This document shows, piece after piece, positions 54,359 to 64,000 of a stretch of DNA of 64,000 bases. The notes below the pieces were generated by a model. It was not told the DNA's origin, made no database searches, and was given only the letters and a program-made list of their open reading frames with translations. Positions within the stretch are counted from its first letter, which is position 1, and each line of letters begins with the position of its first letter. Position numbers and translations under genes: made by a program. The stretch comes from Symsagittifera roscoffensis (taxonomy: Eukaryota > Xenacoelomorpha > Acoela > Convolutidae): positions 62,001 through 126,000 of the forward strand of contig NW_026970972.1 of assembly GCF_963678635.1 (NCBI RefSeq). The letters are read 5' to 3'.

Positions 54359-55068
54359 TCACCATATCTTCTTCAAGGGTGTTGCTTCCTGAATGGATGG
54401 CTCCAGATTAGTACGGACGACCGTACCATGTGATAGTAACCTGGTGGGGCGTTTGATAACTGCTATCAGTTCGAGCTCATCGGCGGCATTGTCTACCACA
54501 GTGCCCTCTTCATCGGAGGTGAACCAATCTCTGTCCGGATCCTGATGCATTTCTCGGTCCAGCCCGCGCTGTTTCCAGTCCACCAACAAGGAATGAATCG
54601 CAATCTCCGATATATCAGAATTGGAAGTGGTCTCAGATGTGTTGTCCCAGGACTGGGTCCTCGAGTCATCACTCGATTCAAATGACTCTTCATCATCATA
54701 TTCCGATCTGTCTGTGATGTTCCTCGACTCCCCGGAGAAAACTCTGTCCCTGGTTCGCTTCGAATCCGACTCCCCGGACAAAATTTCGTCCCTAGGTTGT
54801 TTTGAATCCGACCCCTGGACAAGTCGTCCTGGACGGGCTCGAATGTGTCCGTCTCCCCGGACAAGTCGTCCTGGAAGGGCTCGAATGTGTCCGACTCCCC
54901 GGACATTGTCTCGTCCCCGGATGAACCATCGGAGTTCGGCTCGTACTCTTCTCTCGTATCCGTGAAATGCGCTTTCCTCGTGAAGCTGGATCTCGACTTG
55001 ACCCTGACTTCTTCAGTGGCTTGGGCCTGGGTCAGTGTCCGATGTTCAGTGAACGAAGTCCTCAACAA
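54359..55068 (-). CDS. Acidic RNase H-integrase linker with tandem repeats
   Basis: Ser/Asp/Glu-rich sequence with a 42-bp tandem repeat at about 54,780-54,925 encoding units of the type SGETDTFEPVQDDL. It sits where Ty3/Gypsy elements have the tether between RNase H and integrase, but is far longer than usual. Fossil. Confidence 0.55.
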
Positions 55069-55103
55069 GGCCTACTTCGGCATCGAGCTCACCAGCTGGT
55101 TCA

Positions 55104-55950
55104 CTATCGACCTGCAATCCCGTTCAACACCTGGGCTGCGAGTGGCCTCTTCTCTGTTTTCTCAGTGACAGTCAACCGCTGCAAGGTCTCCATCCAGTCA
55201 CGATCATGCCTATCCACTTCCCTATCCAACAAGTCACGGAGCTTTCCCATGACATCCGGTGCCACGTTCACCGTCCTATTCAAAAGAGCTATGCTGTTTA
55301 TACCCAGCCTGGTGAGCGCTTGCTGTACCAAATTGGATCGGACTAGCAGATCCAGCGAAATGGGCTCGCCCCTGGCTAAAACCTTTATTTCAGCGGCTGT
55401 TTCTACAGGAAGGTCAGGGTGTCCTGGTATATGGTGCCCTGACTTATCTGGCCATCTAGTGAGTGGCATTTTGTCATAAGTTTCCTTGTCTAGGAATGAA
55501 AACCCGTCTTTAATCTCCGCTTGGTTAGCCTGTTTCTCCTCAAGACGTTCATAGAATTCCGTCTTTTTACTGAGGCTATCAGCATTCTTGTGCTTGCCAC
55601 GGGTACGGTGCTCTATGATCATGTGGAATCCATCTAGGCGCACGATCCAACGACCAATATAACTTTGGTCCATCGAATAGGTTTTCAGCCAGGCAAGGGC
55701 ACGATTATCCACACGTAATTTGAAGGGAGCACTCCCCAGGTAGGCCCTGTATTTCTCCACGAAATTGATCACCGCGAACATCTCCGCTTTTGGTGCGCCG
55801 TACTTCATCTCAGTATCGCTCAGGACCTTACTTCCTTAGGCTATCGGACGGAGAACCGTTCTCCCGTTCCACTCTTGCTCCTGGTGAAGTATGCCCGATA
55901 TCGCAACCACTGATGCATCCGTGTCTAACACAAACATCCCCTTCTCCGTA
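55104..55950 (-). CDS. pol: Ty3/Gypsy RNase H region (fossil)
   Basis: FVLDTDASVVAISGILHQEQ (about 55,940) opens the RNase H domain. Then come KYGAPKAEMFAVINFVEKYR, LRVDNRALAWLKTYS, RWIVRLDGFHMIIEHR and KHKNADSLSKK, the standard series. The remainder to 55,104 is a helical connection segment. Part of the broken large element. Confidence 0.85.
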
Positions 55951-57408
55951 GGCATGCCGAGGACCGGTGCCTCGCAAAGTTCACGTTTAATGTTCTCAAA
56001 TGAAATTGTTTGCCCTTGTTTCTCATCAGCCGCTGCATGGGGTATATTTTGTGAGCGTACCCCTTGATGAAATCTCGATAATAATTAGCAAATCCCAAAA
56101 AACTCATCAGTTGTGTATCTGTTTTGGGTGCCTTCCAGGTCAAGACTGCTTCGACCGCCTCGGGATCTGGTGTCACTCCATGCTTATCCACCAGGCGGCC
56201 CAGATATTTTATGGAGTCTCTGAGTATTTCACACTTTGATGGTTTACACTTCAATCTCGCCTGCTTCATACAAGTAAACACCTCATCCAACCTCTCTATG
56301 TGATCCTCAAGGGTTGGCGTTGTGATCAAGTCATCGTCTACATAACACACGATGAGATTCCCGTATTTCTTAGTCACGCTCGTGAGTGCCTGGGCCATGA
56401 GTCGCTGGAATGTGTCCGTCGCGTTGCGCAATCCGAATGGCATCCTCTTCCACTGGAACAGCCCCAGTTCGCACGCGAAGCCTGTTTTCTCCCGATCTTG
56501 CTTTCTGAGTGGCACTTGCCAGAACGCGGAGCCCAAATCCAACGTCGTGAAGAACTTCGCGTCCCCCAGCTTGGAAAGGCTCTCATCAATGCGGGGAATC
56601 GGGTGTGCACCCGATCTGAGTTGCACCCTTTCTTTTTGGCCATGACCACGCCACAAGCCCACAGGGACTTTGATGGCTCGATCATGTCGTACTCTATTAA
56701 CATCTCGATTTCCTTCCTGCACGCTTCCGACTTGTGAGGGATCATTCGTCTCGCCCCTTCCCTATGAGGTACCGAGCCCTCTTCTATCTCAATCTCGTGT
56801 TCTACAAAATTACAGCAACCTATGTCGGCCTTATGTTTCGAAAAAACGTCTGCGTTCCGATTTAGCACTGCCCTAAGCAAATCTAGTTCATTGTCTGATA
56901 TCTTACCTTTCAAATGTTCTGTCTCAGGTAGGACCGGCTTATTTGCTGCTAACTCTTCTTCTGTCGGTCTCTCGGGAAAATTCGAGCAACTAGACAACCC
57001 ATCATCTGTCTCCAATTTCATTGAAAACAATTTCCTAGAAAATTTCAACTCATTTACTCTCTTCAATATACTTTCTTGGTTCGCATGCAAGGGACATTTA
57101 GATATATCAAACTTTTTCAAGTTCTCCACAGTCTGATAGTCTGTGTTCAGAGGCAATGCGTAGCCAAGTTTCTTTCCCCTCTGTATCGTCACTGTTGTTG
57201 CCTCTGTGTTCAACAACACACTCACACACAGTCCGCTCTGAGTGAGTGAGAAGCATCTTCCTAAAATAGCCGAGCTTTTACTGTTTGGATTTGGTACCAG
57301 ACACACCTGTCTGTCATTGCTGAGTTCATTCAAGTTCCACATCCTAAACGTCGCTACTACGGCTTGGTTTGGTTTCAATCTAACTTTTCGATCCAGAAAA
57401 ATTGGCAC
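55925..57408 (-). CDS. pol: Ty3/Gypsy reverse transcriptase region (fossil)
   Basis: A pre-RT segment (NFVEHEIEIEEGSVPHREGA; MIEPSKSLWACGVVMAKKKG) is followed by the RT core: PIPRIDESLSKLGDAKFFTT, LDLGSAFWQVPLR, KRMPFGLRNA, and the catalytic YVDD block at about 56,340. The thumb follows (DSIKYLGRLVDKHGVTPDP; LMSFLGFANYYRDFIKGYA). This is diagnostic of Ty3/Gypsy. Part of the broken large element. Confidence 0.9.
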
Positions 57409-57417
57409 CTTGGTTAA

Positions 57418-58518
57418 TTAGGATCTTATTAAGAGTTTCTTTTCATACTTTCTCTCAGCATCTTTGATCCTAATCAACCCGTCGTTGAGATCGATCGTGA
57501 CATCAAAGTTGCGAACAAAGTCCCTCCCCAGGATGAATTGATCGGATTCGTCCAAACTTTCCACTACCAGGAAGCTCATCCAAAGATGTCTCCCTCCGAG
57601 CTGTAGTGAAATGATTGGGGTCCGTCCAGTCACATAGATTGCTCCCTGATTGGCAGCTGCCAATCTGATATTTGTCGGTATGAGATCCAATCTTTCGAAA
57701 CCCATGTCGGTCCAGGTTTTGACCGACATGACGCTGACCACTGCTACCGTATTTAGCAATCGTTTGACTGAAAGTTGTCTGCCTTGCACGTCCAGCACCT
57801 GTGCGGCCAGATCAGCCTCGCAACCTATGTGCACCGCATCCTGTTCAAGCATGGCATTATGTCCCATTCGTCTCATCTTCAGCTCCTCCTGACCAAAGTA
57901 TATCCGGCCAACCTGATCGCTCGCATCAGTTACGTGAGCTTTTGTGTAGATATTGATGCCATCCACATTCATTAGAATCGGATATGGGCCATGGACTTCA
58001 ATGTAATGTCCGTACACTCTCATCAGCCTCGGACCTCCTGTCGTGAGCAGCGCTCGCACTGCCCTGGAGTCCAGCTTAGGATCTTTCTCCCTCAAGTAGT
58101 CTGCATAAATGTCCAGGTGGACTAGTGTAATCGCGGATGGTTCACTCAAATTCTTGACCACCTGGTGTCCTGCGACTGAGATAATGGACTTTATCTTTGT
58201 CCCTTCTTTCGTCATTCCGAAAGTTCTACCAGATATGACATTCAATTTTAGTTCCTGCTTTCTGGGCTCCTGTTTGTCTTTTTCTTCCGGCGTTTTGCTC
58301 AGAATGTTAAACTTTTCCCGAAGATCTGTGCTCTCCAGTTCCGACCTTACCCAATGCTCTACTTCTTTCGTGGCTAGCTCCTGTTTGACATTCTGTAACG
58401 CGGTCCTCACCGCCAAACCATAATCTACTTTGAGTGGACCGGCCGACTCTACCTCCAGGCTGAGTGCAGTCCGACTTGAAGTGTCCCTCCAACTTAAAGA
58501 AGAAGCGCCTCGGTCCAT
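57418..58518 (-). CDS. pol: Ty3/Gypsy protease region (fossil)
   Basis: A long charged N-terminal region (about 58,518-57,850) precedes a retropepsin-like domain at about 57,440-57,830. Its ligand half reads TGRTPIISLQLGGRHLWMSF and its closing strand FILGRDFVRNFDVTIDL, a typical Ty3/Gypsy protease end (ILG-x-D). Family role: polyprotein cleavage. Part of the broken large element. Confidence 0.75.
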   Translation of the reverse strand: MDRGASSLSWRDTSSRTALSLEVESAGPLKVDYGLAVRTALQNVKQELATKEVEHWVRSELESTDLREKFNILSKTPEEKDKQEPRKQELKLNVISGRTFGMTKEGTKIKSIISVAGHQVVKNLSEPSAITLVHLDIYADYLREKDPKLDSRAVRALLTTGGPRLMRVYGHYIEVHGPYPILMNVDGINIYTKAHVTDASDQVGRIYFGQEELKMRRMGHNAMLEQDAVHIGCEADLAAQVLDVQGRQLSVKRLLNTVAVVSVMSVKTWTDMGFERLDLIPTNIRLAAANQGAIYVTGRTPIISLQLGGRHLWMSFLVVESLDESDQFILGRDFVRNFDVTIDLNDGLIRIKDAERKYEKKLLIRS

Positions 58519-60709
58519 ATTTCATGATGAGCCCTCTAACGTACTCTTCGTGGTCCTCGTCGGTCGCATCGACGTCGTCGAGAAAGTAGCCTATTGCCTT
58601 CATGTTCTGTTTGTAAGCAGAACACGCGGAAACATGATGGTCCATTGAACCACAATTCGCACATGACCTCCTTTTATCCATGTCGTCGCGAGGTTTATAC
58701 CAACTGGAGTTCGCGCCAGTGTTTGTTCCGCTGTAGTTGGCATAATTGCTGTAACGGTTTTGCGCTCTCGAGTTTATGAGCAAGTATTCACCTGATTTCA
58801 CTCCCAAATCATCAGGCGTGTGTACCTGGTCAAGCGACAGGGTAAAGTGTGTGGCTAACATCGTCTTCAACTCCTCGCTCCTTACACCGTCCATGAACTT
58901 CGAAGCTATCGCAAAATTTCGCTCAGATATTCTCTCGTCGGGATTGCTTCTCCTCCTAAGCAATTCAATGTCGTCCAAAAATTTGTCTATGGACTCATCA
59001 TCTCTTTGACGCCTCTTCTCGAACTTGGCCATAGCCTGGTGCCCTTGTACTCCTGAACCGAAACGATTCAGCAGGATGTCGAATATCTTACGAGCACTGT
59101 CCCGTTCATTGGCTCTTTTCGCCATTACACATTTCATGGCAGTGCCCTCTAGGTTGCTTGTCAGTGCGCTATATTCCTGTTTCTTGGAGTGACTCTCTTC
59201 TTCAAAGTGCAACTTCATCACCTCAATCCAAGTATCGATGCAGCCGTCCGACTCGTCTTCTTTAATGTTCTTCTTGACCTCTCTCCTCTCTCGGTTGACG
59301 TCGAGAGCTTGGTGATGAATGTCTCGAGGAATCTATTCAGAGGTTCAAACATCGAGGCATACATCGTTGTGTCGTGTGAGACCGTAGTTAGATCTGGCAC
59401 TGACCTGACTTGTGGCACAGTGGGCAACATTGTCTCCGGGGTAGCATTTGCTTCCGGCGGGGCTGGATTCGTCCAGCTAGGCCTCGAGGGGGCTGCCCTG
59501 GGCCGCTCCCTATTGCTAGATTTGTAGTTCGTTCTCAATTTTTGCTGGGCCCCGGCATAGCTACCTAAACCATCTCCATCTTTCGCCTGGCTTGAGCGCT
59601 CCCTTGGGTTGGAACGCTCCTCCCGATTGCTCCCATTTAAGATCTCGTCAAGCTTCCGCATCATTAGGTCAGATTTGGCATCTAACCTTTTTTCCAGGCT
59701 AGTCATCGTATAAGCGTAGGTATTGTCATGATCGTTCAACAATCGCTCGTTCTCTCTTGTCATCCTAGCCTCTCTTTCTTCTGACTCCTTGTTTGCCTGT
59801 GCCAAGCTCTCCGCCAGGCATTGATCCGTGTAGCGAATCAATTGAGCCTGATCAACTCTCGCCTGCAATTTCACGTGCGTCAGTTCATCTCTCAAATTCT
59901 CTCGACCCTGGTGAGCTCTCTCGTCAACTTGATCTATTCTCTTAGTCATGTCCCGTCTCAGCTCATCCAGACCAGTCATTACGCCAGCAAACATGTCACT
60001 TCTATCGCCAGCTGCCCCCAAATGGCGTGGCTAGCCCCAGAGAAGATGAGGTCAACTGCGGTTGCAGCCTGGTACTTGATGACGCGCCGCCCTTTTGCTT
60101 GCCCATCGACATCATCATCCTGTCGAACATTGAGGACGCTCCCATCGTTATCCCATCCGACATGGGCCTGGTCGGAGACGCGGACCACGCCTTCCTGCTC
60201 ATGTCGTTCCTTGGGCACGGTGTGAAGCTCACACCCGGATGGGTTATCTCCGGGTGATCATAACTTGAAGAGAGACCTTCAGTTCGTAGTGACGCCATGC
60301 GCTTATCATACAAAGACTTCCAGCTTTTCTTGGCCTTCGAACCCGGTTGTTCTTCACTCGGGCTTATACTCGACATCATCGCGTTGTTGCTCTGCTTAGC
60401 CAGAGATGAGTGGGTATTGGCTGGATGTGAAAATTCTCTTCTCCACTTATGACTCTTAGTCTCTGATTTGGAAATTCCCCTGAGCAACACTTCCTCCCGA
60501 GGCTCGACCTCGGAAAGCCCTGAGGCCTCCTCTGTCCTCTCGACTTCCTCCCGTTCGAGATCCTCGCTTGGCTCAAAGTCGGTTCGGATGAGCGCTTGTT
60601 CCCCTTCGTCAAAAGGGTCCACAAGCGCTTCGCTTGCCGGTCCGGCCTCGGTGCTTCGCCTTTGATCGTCATCGAGGTTCTTCCCCCTTCTTAGTTTCAT
60701 TTCGCTCAT
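58307..60709 (-). CDS. gag: Ty3/Gypsy Gag region (fossil)
   Basis: From the ATG at 60,709: a charged disordered N-terminus (LRRGKNLDDDQRRSTEAGP), a coiled coil at about 59,700-60,000 (VDERAHQGRENLRDELTHVK), a Pro/Ala-rich linker, a capsid-like helical domain at about 58,830-59,200 (SARKIFDILLNRFGSGVQGH; DDESIDKFLDDIELLRRRS), and a Cys/His knuckle at about 58,640-58,680 (RRSCANCGSMDHHVSAC), then an acidic segment (DDVDATDEDHEEYVRG). Gag is unusually long. Part of the broken large element. Confidence 0.8.
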
Positions 60710-61260
60710 GAAAGATCAGCTTGACCTTTAGTCGATCCGTTATCAGCAAAAACGTCTGAAGCGGTGCTAAACGAAGATTGGCTACGCCTAGTTCTAAACT
60801 TTCGCGTACTTCCATTGCTCAGCCTGGGAATCTTAGTAGACATTCTTAGCGAGTCTCTGCGCTGCATACTTCGTATTAAATAACAATATTCGTACAATTT
60901 AATGGCGATGTACACGTACCGCAAATAAGTTCAAGTTAATTTACTTAACGCTGCCTACTCTATTTCGTAGATACCGAAAATGTCTCTCAGATTTCTCAAT
61001 GACAATATTAGTGACTCAGCTAAAGTTGCACACAGGGCCTACTCAGTATTGATATAATGCTAACTCAACCCCGTTGTATAGTATAACATTATCACAAATT
61101 TACACAAGATATAATCAATACATAAAACACAATTGGTAACCAGATAAGAATGTCCTACAGGTGACAGTGACCTTTCGTCAATATCAATTTACCGCCACAC
61201 TCTTATCAAATTACTGCTTTTTTAAAATCAAACAATATTTGGTAAAAAAGCAGTAATGAT
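60710..61260. other. Leader-like non-coding region 5' of the large element's gag
   Basis: AT-rich compared with the adjoining element, with no long frame and no convincing primer-binding site. By position it would be the 5' leader of the large element. Confidence 0.4.
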
Positions 61261-61271
61261 TCAGAGACAGA

Positions 61272-61616
61272 TCAATAAAACTTAGTCTTAAAGAAAAAGA
61301 CTTCCCTCAATCGGAACGATCCGAAAGAACGAAGCCCAGGACACAGTCCTCTCAAGTGAGTGAATATTTGCCTAATACACCCACCGAGGTCTTCTTTTAG
61401 GTGTCCTGCGATTGCCCGAGCTGTCTTTTTCATTAGCTCAAGGCAACCTCTGAAAAAGCTCCCCCACACCCGGAACGCTCCAAGTGCACGAGAGCAGGGA
61501 ACAACTTTTCTTCTCAAGTGAGTGTGTAATTGCCTAATACACTCACCGAGGTCGTCTTCTATTTTTTCCCGGATTGCCTGAACTTTCCTATTAAGTAGCT
61601 CAAGGCAACCACACAA
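61272..61616 (-). CDS. Unrecognised ORF with a duplicated ~55-residue motif
   Basis: A 114-codon minus-strand frame containing two similar units: CLELLNRKVQAIREKIEDDL + GECIRQLHTHLRRK, and CLELMKKTARAIAGHLKEDL + GGCIRQIFTHLRG, each followed by an R-x-x-G-x-F-R segment. The duplication is also visible in DNA (AGTGAGTGTGTAATTGCCTA and its partner). Conserved charged and Cys positions between the units suggest former or present coding, but I do not recognise a family. It lies 5' of gag of the large element in the same orientation. Confidence 0.35.
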   Translation of the reverse strand: MCGCLELLNRKVQAIREKIEDDLGECIRQLHTHLRRKVVPCSRALGAFRVWGSFFRGCLELMKKTARAIAGHLKEDLGGCIRQIFTHLRGLCPGLRSFGSFRLREVFFFKTKFY

Positions 61617-61779
61617 CCAAAATCACAATCAAAAATTTTTTTGGTTCGGGTACTTCTGATACACCCGATCTAGAATCCAAAGTTGATCACAAATTTCCGG
61701 GTCAAATGGGCTCCTATGATCCTAATAAGCACGCCCGTTGTTAATTGACCTTTTATTCTAACCCTAAATGGTTATTTTC

Positions 61780-63480
61780 TGTCTCTTAAATTGTCCCAGA
61801 GGGTTTCTCTAAGTTTTCAAATAAGGAGGTTTGCTAAGAGGTTTAAGTCACTCTGGAGGGTTTTTTCGGAGGGTTGTTAAGACACTTAGCCTACTTCGAA
61901 GGGTTACTTCGAAGGGTACCCTAGTAACCCAAGAGACTTCGGAGGGTCCACTTTCACTCGCTAAGGAGGGTCAGTAAGAGGCTTAATATGCTCCGGAGGG
62001 TTACTTCGGAGGGTCCTTCCAAAATTTTCAAATGTTTCAACCTCACTCATAAGGGTCTTCAACTAGCTCAAAAAGCGTCAAAACAAGCTAAATTCTCTAT
62101 GGGGGTTTGTTTTAACTTCTTTGGAGGGTTTCGTGGAAAATTTCCACTAAGGAGTGTTGCTAAGGGGCTTATGGCACTCCGGAGGGTTATTCCGGAGGGT
62201 TCCCCAAAAATCAAGAAAACGGGTTACTCTACAGGTAAAATCCCAGAAAGCGGTCTAACTAACTTAAAACTAGGTTGGCTGACACGGTCCACCTTCCCAG
62301 TGCAGTAAAAAGGTGATTTTCTAAAACTTTATGCCGCTCGGAGGGTTCCCTGTAATTTGGACCCTCCGAATCAACAATTTCTAAAAAAAATTTTCTTTTC
62401 CGGTATTATCTACCCAAAAACGGTTGCGATCCTGAAAAGTGGTCAAAAACGTCGACTTATGGTACCAAAATTATTCCGATCGGTTGGCTAGTCTTTGAGA
62501 AATCGCCAAAAACGCGTTCGTCAAAATGGCCTTTTTTCACCACCTATTTGGGTTCTGAAAGCCTTTTTTCTGAATTCTCATGGAAAGTGCCCAAAAATAA
62601 TTGGAACGAGCGTAGTAGCCCCCTACAGCACTGGAATTATGCAAAAAAACCGGACCAAATTTGGTTTAGAGACAAAAATTTCTTCCTTTTCCAGTCCTCA
62701 AGTCGTTAGCTCTATCCACGAAGCTAGTCGGAGGGTTACCCAAAAGTTTCTCTAGTAACCGAGCACGTTTTGCTAGCACGCTCCTAACACAAAATCTTTT
62801 ATTGTTCGAACTCTAAACACTCAAAAACTCGAACCACTACTTAAGTTTTGATGAAATAGTACACGAACGATACTGAAATTGTTTCAAAGATACCCAACGG
62901 TCGTTGTAGATGTTCTCCCTGATGTCCCTGTTGAGTGTGGAACACGTCGGTCAGCTTGCCACTCTACCCTCCGCCCACCGGCGAAATCACCATTAACGTG
63001 CTTAAGTACTCAAATTACACTCAAGGGAGGGTATCCCACCCTTCACCAAAACACACAATCTTTCTATAAGAAATGATAAAAATCAATCTGAAACAACAAC
63101 AAATAAAAAGGTCAGATCACATCTCGTCCGGAAACAACATATAAACTATCACTTTATGTTTTTTACTTTTTTGGTCTTTTTTGGATTTTTACTTTTTTTG
63201 CACTTTTTTAATTTCAAATGAATTTGCTTTTGGCTTTTTCTTGGTTATACACTATTTTTGTTTGGTTTTACGATTTCTCTTTAATTGTTTTTGGTCCTGG
63301 GACCTTGGGACACGCGGGCTCTAGATTTCCCACCTAACCCTCCGGCCCCCGGAATTTTCGATCTTAACTAAGTCAAAAAGCTAAATAGTACTAGGCGGAG
63401 GGTACGCACCTTCCCCCGTAGTACAATAAAGGTCATTAAGGCCTCTAACTTGGGCTTACGCCCGGAGCGGAGGGTTCATC
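61780..63480 (+). repeat. Region with about 20 dispersed GGAGGGT/GAAGGGT heptamers
   Basis: Words such as TCCGGAGGGTTACTTCGGAG, TTCGAAGGGTTACTTCGAAG and GGAGGGTCC recur irregularly, mostly in plus orientation, densest at 61,850-62,200. A few are inverted (ACCCTCCG near 62,365 and 62,970). No long coding frame spans it. The region could be part of an LTR or leader of the large element, but no second copy exists in the window. Confidence 0.6.
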
Positions 63481-64000
63481 ACTGAAACGTTTGCTGATCA
63501 TGATGGTCTTATGCCTTTGACAGGTCCACTCAGGAGCGCCATAAAAACGTCTATGTAACATTCGTGTGCCATTCTGCCAGATTGGCACAGCGCAACCTTC
63601 CGGCGACACAGAAAACGATGACTAAAGGACTTAGTAACAAAAAAATGCTGCGAAGGAAGGTCTAAATATTCCGGAAATTTGAATTTTTAAAATTTCGATT
63701 GACGGGCAAGTTTTTCTCAGAAATACAAAAAGACGGCCATTTTGACTGAAAAGGACGAAAAAACAGAACAACGACAGATATAGTAGAAAACAGTCGAACG
63801 AAAAAACGAGAAAAACGAAGCCTCTCATCGTGGCAGTAACACACGATAAGACCCTTAGCAGTGGGAATTAGTGGAGAAGGAAGCTTCAGTGGGCAAGGAA
63901 TATTCCACGGAACCCTCCCGTGCCACGATTTGGGAGAGATAACAACGTTATCTCGGGAGGAACACGGGAGCGGAGGCTTGGCCCCCCAGAGACTGTTATG
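63480..64000. other. Right-edge region, no gene recognised
   Basis: Contains an inverted repeat GAGATAACAACGTTATCTC near 63,937 and GC-richer sequence to the window edge. No domain, RNA gene or complete repeat is recognised; features may continue beyond the window. Confidence 0.4.

Larger units (their letters stand above)
44761..60709 (-). mobile_element. Very large Ty3/Gypsy-type element with extra ORFs (fossil)
   Basis: A minus-strand element of at least 16 kb, read from right to left: disordered and coiled-coil Gag N-terminus, capsid and zinc knuckle, protease, RT, RNase H, acidic linker, integrase with GPF-type C-terminal module, acidic ORF, macro-domain-like segment, SGNH-hydrolase-like ORF, second SGNH-like segment, and further unrecognised ORFs down to 44,761. 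GC content is far above the flanks across the whole block, supporting one unit. It is broken by at least a dozen interruptions and one nested insertion (48,018-48,484). I could not find an LTR pair inside the window, so the ends and the age by LTR comparison are open. The interrupted frames indicate an old copy. Confidence 0.82.

Noticed and set aside
61100-64000. Possible 5' LTR of the large Ty3/Gypsy element
   Set aside because: No matching sequence was found left of 44.7 kb, and no convincing primer-binding site separates it from gag, so I did not call an LTR.

Overview
This is an AT-rich, repeat-laden stretch of a metazoan nuclear genome, most likely an invertebrate. The evidence is spliced exons with GT-AG borders, a rhodopsin-class GPCR, a secreted C-type-lectin-like gene, a BEL/Pao LTR retrotransposon (a group known only from animals), and a very large Ty3/Gypsy element. 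Nothing in it is bacterial. I cannot name the species.

Host genes are few, and those I can support lie on the minus strand. Exon 1 of a secreted C-type lectin-like gene sits at 26,158-26,357 (signal peptide plus the first half of the fold). An exon at 4,648-4,782 carries the next part of the same fold, and its splice phase matches exactly. If they belong together, about 21 kb of this window is one intron. A class A GPCR exon lies at 36,099-37,073.

The putative intron is a repeat landscape. It holds a decayed minus-strand BEL/Pao relic (about 7,890-9,520); a rearranged plus-strand BEL/Pao piece ordered integrase end, LTR, 5' leader (about 10,330-12,742); and tandem ~1,140-bp repeats (13,090-25,271) that carry the C-terminal part of a Ran-binding domain. 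A nearly complete, young BEL/Pao element (14,672-23,405) is inserted in that tandem array, with 5-bp target duplications and a paralogous empty site next door. Its LTRs contain a tRNA-like sequence, and an unrecognised ORF lies between its primer-binding site and gag. Small terminal-inverted-repeat elements cluster at 25.3-28.0 kb.

From 28 to 43 kb the window is mostly satellite-like DNA. There are five 570-bp units, a palindrome-rich block, a G-rich block, AAACCGCTC arrays around a tRNA-Arg(UCG)-like sequence, a 42-bp array open on both strands, a fold-back element downstream of the GPCR, and clusters of an AGATCT-centred palindrome.

From about 44.7 to 60.7 kb, on the minus strand, lies a broken, unusually large Ty3/Gypsy-type element. 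Its order is gag, protease, RT, RNase H, acidic linker, integrase, acidic ORF, macro-domain-like segment, SGNH-hydrolase-like ORF, a second SGNH-like segment, and several unrecognised ORFs. The macro plus SGNH cargo behind the integrase is the most unusual content here. From 60.7 to 64.0 kb there is a leader-like or unknown region with a duplicated coding-like motif and about 20 scattered GGAGGGT heptamers.
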